This document shows positions 58,293 through 64,000 of a stretch of 64,000 nucleotides of DNA, piece by piece. The stretch covers positions 7,478,336 through 7,542,335 of the forward strand of contig BROE01000003.1 of NCBI GenBank assembly GCA_036571765.1, in the 5' to 3' direction. Origin of the DNA: Plecoglossus altivelis. Lineage: Eukaryota > Chordata > Actinopteri > Osmeriformes > Plecoglossidae. The position numbers were made by a program, and so were the translations under genes. The notes below the pieces were generated by a model. It saw only the letters and a program-made list of their open reading frames with translations. It had not been told where the DNA came from and searched no databases. Within the stretch, counting starts at the first letter, position 1, and each line of letters opens with the position of its first letter.

Positions 58293-61200
58293 CTGCAATG
58301 ACAGAGAAACAACACATTTAGAAATTCAGATTGTCACTATTATTTTTAGCGTGCAAAATTCCAGAACTAACTCCTGTCTAATGGAAACTACGATAATGAA
58401 GATCCTGTACTTATTACATTCTCCAGATCAACGTGGTTGAAACTTTACTCACTGCCTAATTTTGAAATCTGAAATCTCCCAACACAGACAGCCTATTAGA
58501 CTGCAGCCCCCAAACATTTCACAATATTCACAATAAACAAACATGTTTAACACTCTAACATATGACCTCACAGCACCCAGGGAACAGGCGTATTACTACG
58601 CCTGTCAGTCCCCTGAGTGGGTAATGACAGTACTCTGAGTCAGCCCTGGACCCTGAGGTGACGAGCTGGAGGAGGAGGACTCAGCCCCCCCAACCCTCCC
58701 CACCCTTTTCCCTATGGGTGTCAACTCATCTGATGCGTTAGACTATATTTGACTATCTCTGCCTCTGCCACGCCTGCGAGGCTGCTCTAACGCCCCGGGA
58801 GGCCGGCGCACACAGGCCAGCGCACACCCAGCCCTGGTCCCCAGGGGGCCCATACATGCTCATCCTTTGCAGGGTGAGAGCACACAGATCCCTCTTGTCA
58901 TGCGTAAGTAACGGCAAATTTTCGATAGCTTGCATTTGAAACTCAGGGGGGGACAGCGAGCAGACATGATTCAATAATTCTTAATGAAAAAAAGAGAAAG
59001 GATCTGGCCAGAGATAACAATGTTACAGACACATTTACAGAAGGAGAGAAACAAGTCAAAGAGCAATGAGGGGGAAAACGAATCGAGCCCTCAGCCGTCT
59101 GTACATAGACACACATCTGATGTAAACTCCATTGAGCAGAAAGAGGGAAAACAGTCACCTAGGGGCCTGGGCTCTGTGATCCTGCTCTATAAGGGTTTCA
59201 CTGCTCATGGCCCTAAACCGTCGCCTGGTCAACTATGACAATATGCAAAGAGAAAAACACTAACAAAGCAAGTCAATCAACAGAGAAGTGAATGTTGGAT
59301 TCTTGGCCTATTACTGAGCATTGGTGTCAAAGTGTTGGAGGAGGTATCATTACTGTGAGGTGCATTTGTTTTAATTATTGGAGCACTGCTATCTCCATCT
59401 GTGGAATAAGTCTGTTTAATTGGAAATTGTAGAAGAGGTAGGCTAGAAGTAGTAGAATGTCAGGAAAAGCAGGGAGCTTTTTCCTGGCTTAGCCACAGAT
59501 CTTTAAAACACCATTACATATACATCAAGCAGACACCCTAAGAGTGTTGAATCACAATCAGTTCCTGTTAGATTTAGAATCTTGAAAATGACTAGAACCT
59601 TTTCACTGTAGACACTAAACACAATTCCATCCACAATGCACGGAAATAGTTATATGTTTATAGCACTTACATATAATGTTACAATATGGATGGCACTGTA
59701 GTAGCAAAATAGATATTGACCTTTAATTTATATACATGTAGTCAGATTGAACATACTACTGGAAGAAAAAACAGATACCAAAAGCAGCAGTGAAACAAAA
59801 CAAAACAGCAGTCTGTTTAAGATACATGATGTAAGCAACATCAGACAGAAGCGGACCACATAGACCACAACGACAGCAAACTTGAGCTTTCTAAATTCTA
59901 CCGAACAACTAGGTTCAGTGCACCTATACTGGTTGTGCCTCAAACCTTGTTCTGATTATCCACCATGCTTCCTGCCACTCTCTTGTCAAGACGTGAAAAC
60001 AAATCTGTCCACAACATGCTTGGACAGGGACAAGGAAATCGTTACTCATCAAAGACTTACAGGCTCACTCAAAGAGATGGCCTGTTCCTAGACAGAGAGA
60101 GGGGGGAGGGCAGAGATCCCACTTCCTACTCTGTGTCATCGAGGGCCATCTGATTGGAGGTGGCAAGGGGAAAGGGCAGAGGAGCCAATGGGTGAGTCAG
60201 GCAGTGGGCAGGAGGGCTTGGCTCAGGGTTTTGACATTGGAGATGAGTGCCAGGATACATTCAGCCCACTGGATGGAAGGTTCAGAGGTCAATCTGAAGG
60301 TTAGACTGTCCTTTACTGACAAACGATCAGGCACTGGCATCCCTGCCATTTCAACCAACAGTCCTTTACGTAAATCCAAGACGCGATCCCAGATACTGCA
60401 TACAGATACAGCCGAATCACTCATTTGCTGCAATTGTACGAGAGACAACTGCCAACTGTTAGACAAAGATCTCTCAGAAGCTAACCAACCCTGGTAAACA
60501 CACAGGGCGCATGCTCCTTCAGTTTCTTCTCATGAGAATTTCAGCCTAGTGAGGGAGAGAGAAACGGTGTGCAGACTGCTGGAGGTTAACCTCCACAACA
60601 TCTATCGGCAGGGGGGCACACTTCCTGTAAACATGCCACTTAGATGGGGTGGGGAGGGGAAGCCAGGCGGAGCCGTGGCCCAGCAGTTTGCCGCCGCGCT
60701 GCTACAATGCAGACGCCGTGGCAGGCATCTAAAGTGACAGTGCCTGTAATGAAGTCTGAGTCGTGCGGCAGGCCGTACGTCATAATTCCCACTTCCTTAA
60801 AGCCTGACAGGGAATGATTATCATGGATGGTTATTGTCCCCCTCCCCTCCCTGGGAGACAAGCCTTGCTCTGGGGTTGTTGCACCGTGACATTCAAAGTT
60901 ACAGTCTCCTTCATATAATGGAGCTGTCCTCTCAGTGCGCTAATGGGAGCGATCCATTTAACCTGTGCCAGAAACACACAGACGAGGAAGTTCCTAATGC
61001 AAGGCCTCTCCCGTGGGGACGTCACTCTCTCCCCCTGGCTGCTTCCTTCCTGCTGCTTGATTCATTGACTGGCGCTCCTCACTTCTCCTCATTCACTGCT
61101 CAGTCTGGGGAGACAGGGAGGCCCAGTTCCTCCTGGCTTGATCACCACATCAACGCTCCACACCAGACGCACTCAAGGACATGGACATCACAGTGAGAGT

Positions 61201-64000
61201 GGGGCCAGTCAGGGAACACAAGATTTTCTAGTCCTCGTAGGAGTCCACTCCAGCCTACTATAGTCCTACCAACCCTAATCGCAGGGACATTATTGTCCCA
61301 GGGAAAGTATAAGAAATCATTTTGATCATGTGAGAGCACCAACTTTAAAACACACTCACACCAGCAAACACAGGAAACAGGAAGTGTCAAGATGTGTGAA
61401 GGGTGCACTTTATATGTAAGTTACGGCTGCAATAAGAAAAAGATATTCTGTTGCTATAACAATGTACACAATCTGCAACAGGAAGGGAATAAGGCAGCTC
61501 TGTGTTCTAACTTTGGAAAGTCTGAGTTCTATACACAAAGTCATTTCAACAATCCTCCCTTCTGTAGTGACATACTTAGCCTTGTTATACCAGTATAAGC
61601 TCTAAATGTGAAAATGTAATGATTAAAAAGCATAATGATTCTAATCTGCTGTCCCCCTAATATACTAAAACACTTAATCCATAGAGAGGCCAACTCTCTG
61701 GAGAGGCTCAAGAGAAAAATGACTTATCTGTCTCCAGGCACTGTTATTTCTGGTCATTTCTAATTGGTTTTAACTAAAAGCAACTACTCAGAGGTTCCAC
61801 AGGTTACTCCAATGCATCGCTATGGAATTATCTGCAAATAGAAGATTTACATCAAAATTAGATTTAGAGGACATAGCGACTGTCTTTCAAAAATGAGAAG
61901 AAACCAAGTGAGCATCAAATTACAAGGCAAACACACTCACAGGATTGATCATCTCAACCAGGGAGACATATTGAGTTATCATAGGGATCCAGTAATGATG
62001 ACCGTTCTCGCTGACCAAGAAGTGCCTGTCTTTCACCAGCCCAGCTCTCTCTCACTACATGTGTTCCTAGACTCCTGCACATTCTCTCCCATGGTGCGGT
62101 TCTGCATTGCTGAGCCTAGCTGGTGGTCTCCAGGTGAGTTGTCAGCGCTGTTTGGTGGCTCGTGAATTATACATGGCAGCAGAGGACTAGATGTGGCCCA
62201 GGAGGGCCAGGGAACAGCAGGCATGGCTGGGAGGCAGACTGAAGACTCTGACGGAATTTTAATTGTACCGCAGGGAATGGGACAATAAGCGCTATTGTTA
62301 TTGGTGAGCGGCTGCCGCACAGGTTCACCCAACTGAGTGCTTAAACAAATGACAGGGCACGTTGCAAAAATAGTCCCGTAGCAGTGAGCTGCTTGGAATA
62401 GTATGGTATGTGGAAGCTTCCAGAACCTGCACCCACTGATCTGAACACTAGGAGGACACCTCATATCAATTCTTTCCTACTGATATTGACAATCATTCTC
62501 TCTGAGATAAAGAGCTGACCGATGTGCCAAAATCTAGCCAAATGTTGTTCTACAATGCTCTCAGAGGACTAATAGAGGAGAGATTGGGAGACAATTTAAA
62601 ATGAAAAGCTTCCTTTCCCTTTTCATTCATAAAAACACAAGTTGGTCATTCTGGTTCACAGGCATTTTGGAGCTATGCAGTTGAAGAAGACAAACAACAG
62701 GCTCTGCTCTGAAGTAGCTGGCTCTGATACTGGCTGTGCTGTACTGTATTTCTCTCCTGAGCAGGGCTCCCCAGGGGAGAGTGAATACAGAGCGGCCCTG
62801 AGCACTGGCCAAAGTGAGGCCAGGGGCACAGTCAGGCCTCTGTGTACTGAGGGAGCAGGCAGTTCCCAGCCTGTGGTAATCTCTCTGTGATTCAGCTTCA
62901 ACCACACATGAAACCCAATCGCCTCTCAAACCTCCCCATAAATAAAGCCCAGCCACTTCCAGAAGACCACCCTGACTAACTTCTGCTCCGCACTAGAAGA
63001 CCACCAGTCCGTAGTGGTCATGTCCAGGGTATGTTAAAGTACCTCAGGCTTATATGAAACACACACTCAATACATGTTCAGCGTATTATACATATACATT
63101 GAATTTGCAATGCCTATTTCAAACAAACAGTACTATTCGTGCATTTTACTTTTGATGAATCCAACGACTGTTTATAAGATATAAATACTGCTTATATTTG
63201 CAGTATTGGCTATGCCTGGTGTACCTGGCATTTTTTCTTTGCGGTCTGCTATTGTGCATGAGCAGTACTGAAGAGAGAGTTGTCACGCAGCAGACAGTTC
63301 CTACAGGAAACCACAAGAGCAGTATACATTTTGTTGACACCACCTTTCAACGAGACTTCTTCTACTCAGGAGCTCACACAGGTACTAGCCCTTCTGAGTC
63401 AAGTGGTCAAACTAATAATACAAGCTCCCTCAGGTACCTTGGAAAACGAACAGACTATATTCAATTCCCTTTCATGGGTTTCTATTTCACTCATGTTAAT
63501 ACTGTGCTGAAGATGTGTCTAATGAACTGGACTCCTTTGGGAGGCCTTGTGTGTGCAAACGGACGAGCCCAAAAACTGTGGACTCATGGCTCCTGATAAG
63601 GACTTGGCTCTAATTACTCTGATGGGAGCAAGTTCTGGCCCCATTAGATCTGGTCTTAGTACTTGCCAATAAGGCAAACTGGCCCTATGAAGCCTACCAT
63701 GTAATAAAACTTCCTCCGAGATGAATTACATGTCTGTCAATCCTCTAATTAATATCAGGGACTCCGGACTGATGCTCAGAATAGGGAACCAGGAGATATA
63801 GAAAAGGACAGAGGGGCTTGTAAGCTCAGGAAGAGGGAAGACAGGAAGAGAGAGAGAGGCACGCCAGCTTCCCTGCTCCAGCAAATCACTGTAGTCATGG
63901 CTTGCATGCATTTTTCATGCATTTCATAATTAAAACCTGCACATTCTGTAAGCCCTCCATGCAGTACGCGGATCAAAGGTACCACGATTAGCGTAGAGTT
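58293..64000 (-). other. rora 5' intron, continues off window
   Basis: Upstream of the alpha1 microexon. No Arg/Ser-rich first exon of the long isoform was found. A 132-codon plus-strand frame at 63198-63596 was considered and rejected. The rest is unique sequence with no repeat I recognise. Confidence 0.6.

Noticed and set aside
63198..63596. 132-codon plus-strand frame with a hydrophobic, signal-like N terminus
   Set aside because: No recognisable homology, no intron-exon or promoter evidence, and a frame of this length is expected by chance in 64 kb.

Overview
The window is vertebrate, almost certainly teleost, nuclear DNA. Its genes are split into short exons with GT/AG splice sites and long introns. 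Di- and tetranucleotide microsatellites are abundant, and several short interspersed-element relics are of the fish type. About 2.5 kb of 64 kb is coding, all of it on the minus strand. Most long open frames in the window are chance frames, often inside low-complexity DNA. I rebuilt the genes by locating homologous exons and checking that acceptor, donor and codon phase agree at every junction.

Region 1 (about 1-2,640) holds the 5' part of ice2 (NARG2), a subunit of the little elongation complex. Seven exons are well supported and an eighth is likely. The rest of the gene, including its C-terminal domain, lies off the left edge. Region 2 (2,640-9,357) has no protein-coding gene. It contains the ice2 promoter and most probably a long rora 3' UTR. 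Region 3 (9,358-16,279) contains nine exons that together encode the whole DNA-binding domain, hinge and ligand-binding domain of the nuclear receptor RORalpha (rora).

Region 4 (16,280-64,000) is rora intron. Two short 5' exons sit in it. One is the alpha4-type first exon at 45,003-45,030, with a GC-rich promoter-like block beside it. The other is a 30-nt exon of the long (alpha1-type) isoform at 58,263-58,292. Both are in the right phase to join the same acceptor at 16,279. The long-isoform first exon lies beyond the right edge. The alpha4-type message is complete in the window: 1,404 nt from ATG to stop, 467 residues, one fewer than the mammalian form as I recall it.

rora and ice2 lie in tandem on one strand, about 6.7 kb apart, which is the arrangement I recall for mammals. 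I see no bacterial, viral, CRISPR or operon-like system here. The items worth a second look are the two-promoter layout of rora, a few nuclear-receptor and RFX-type sites near gene ends, two complementary CCTG/CAGG tracts in one intron, a near-perfect hAT-type palindromic element with an 8-bp target duplication, and several intronic blocks that look like conserved enhancers.
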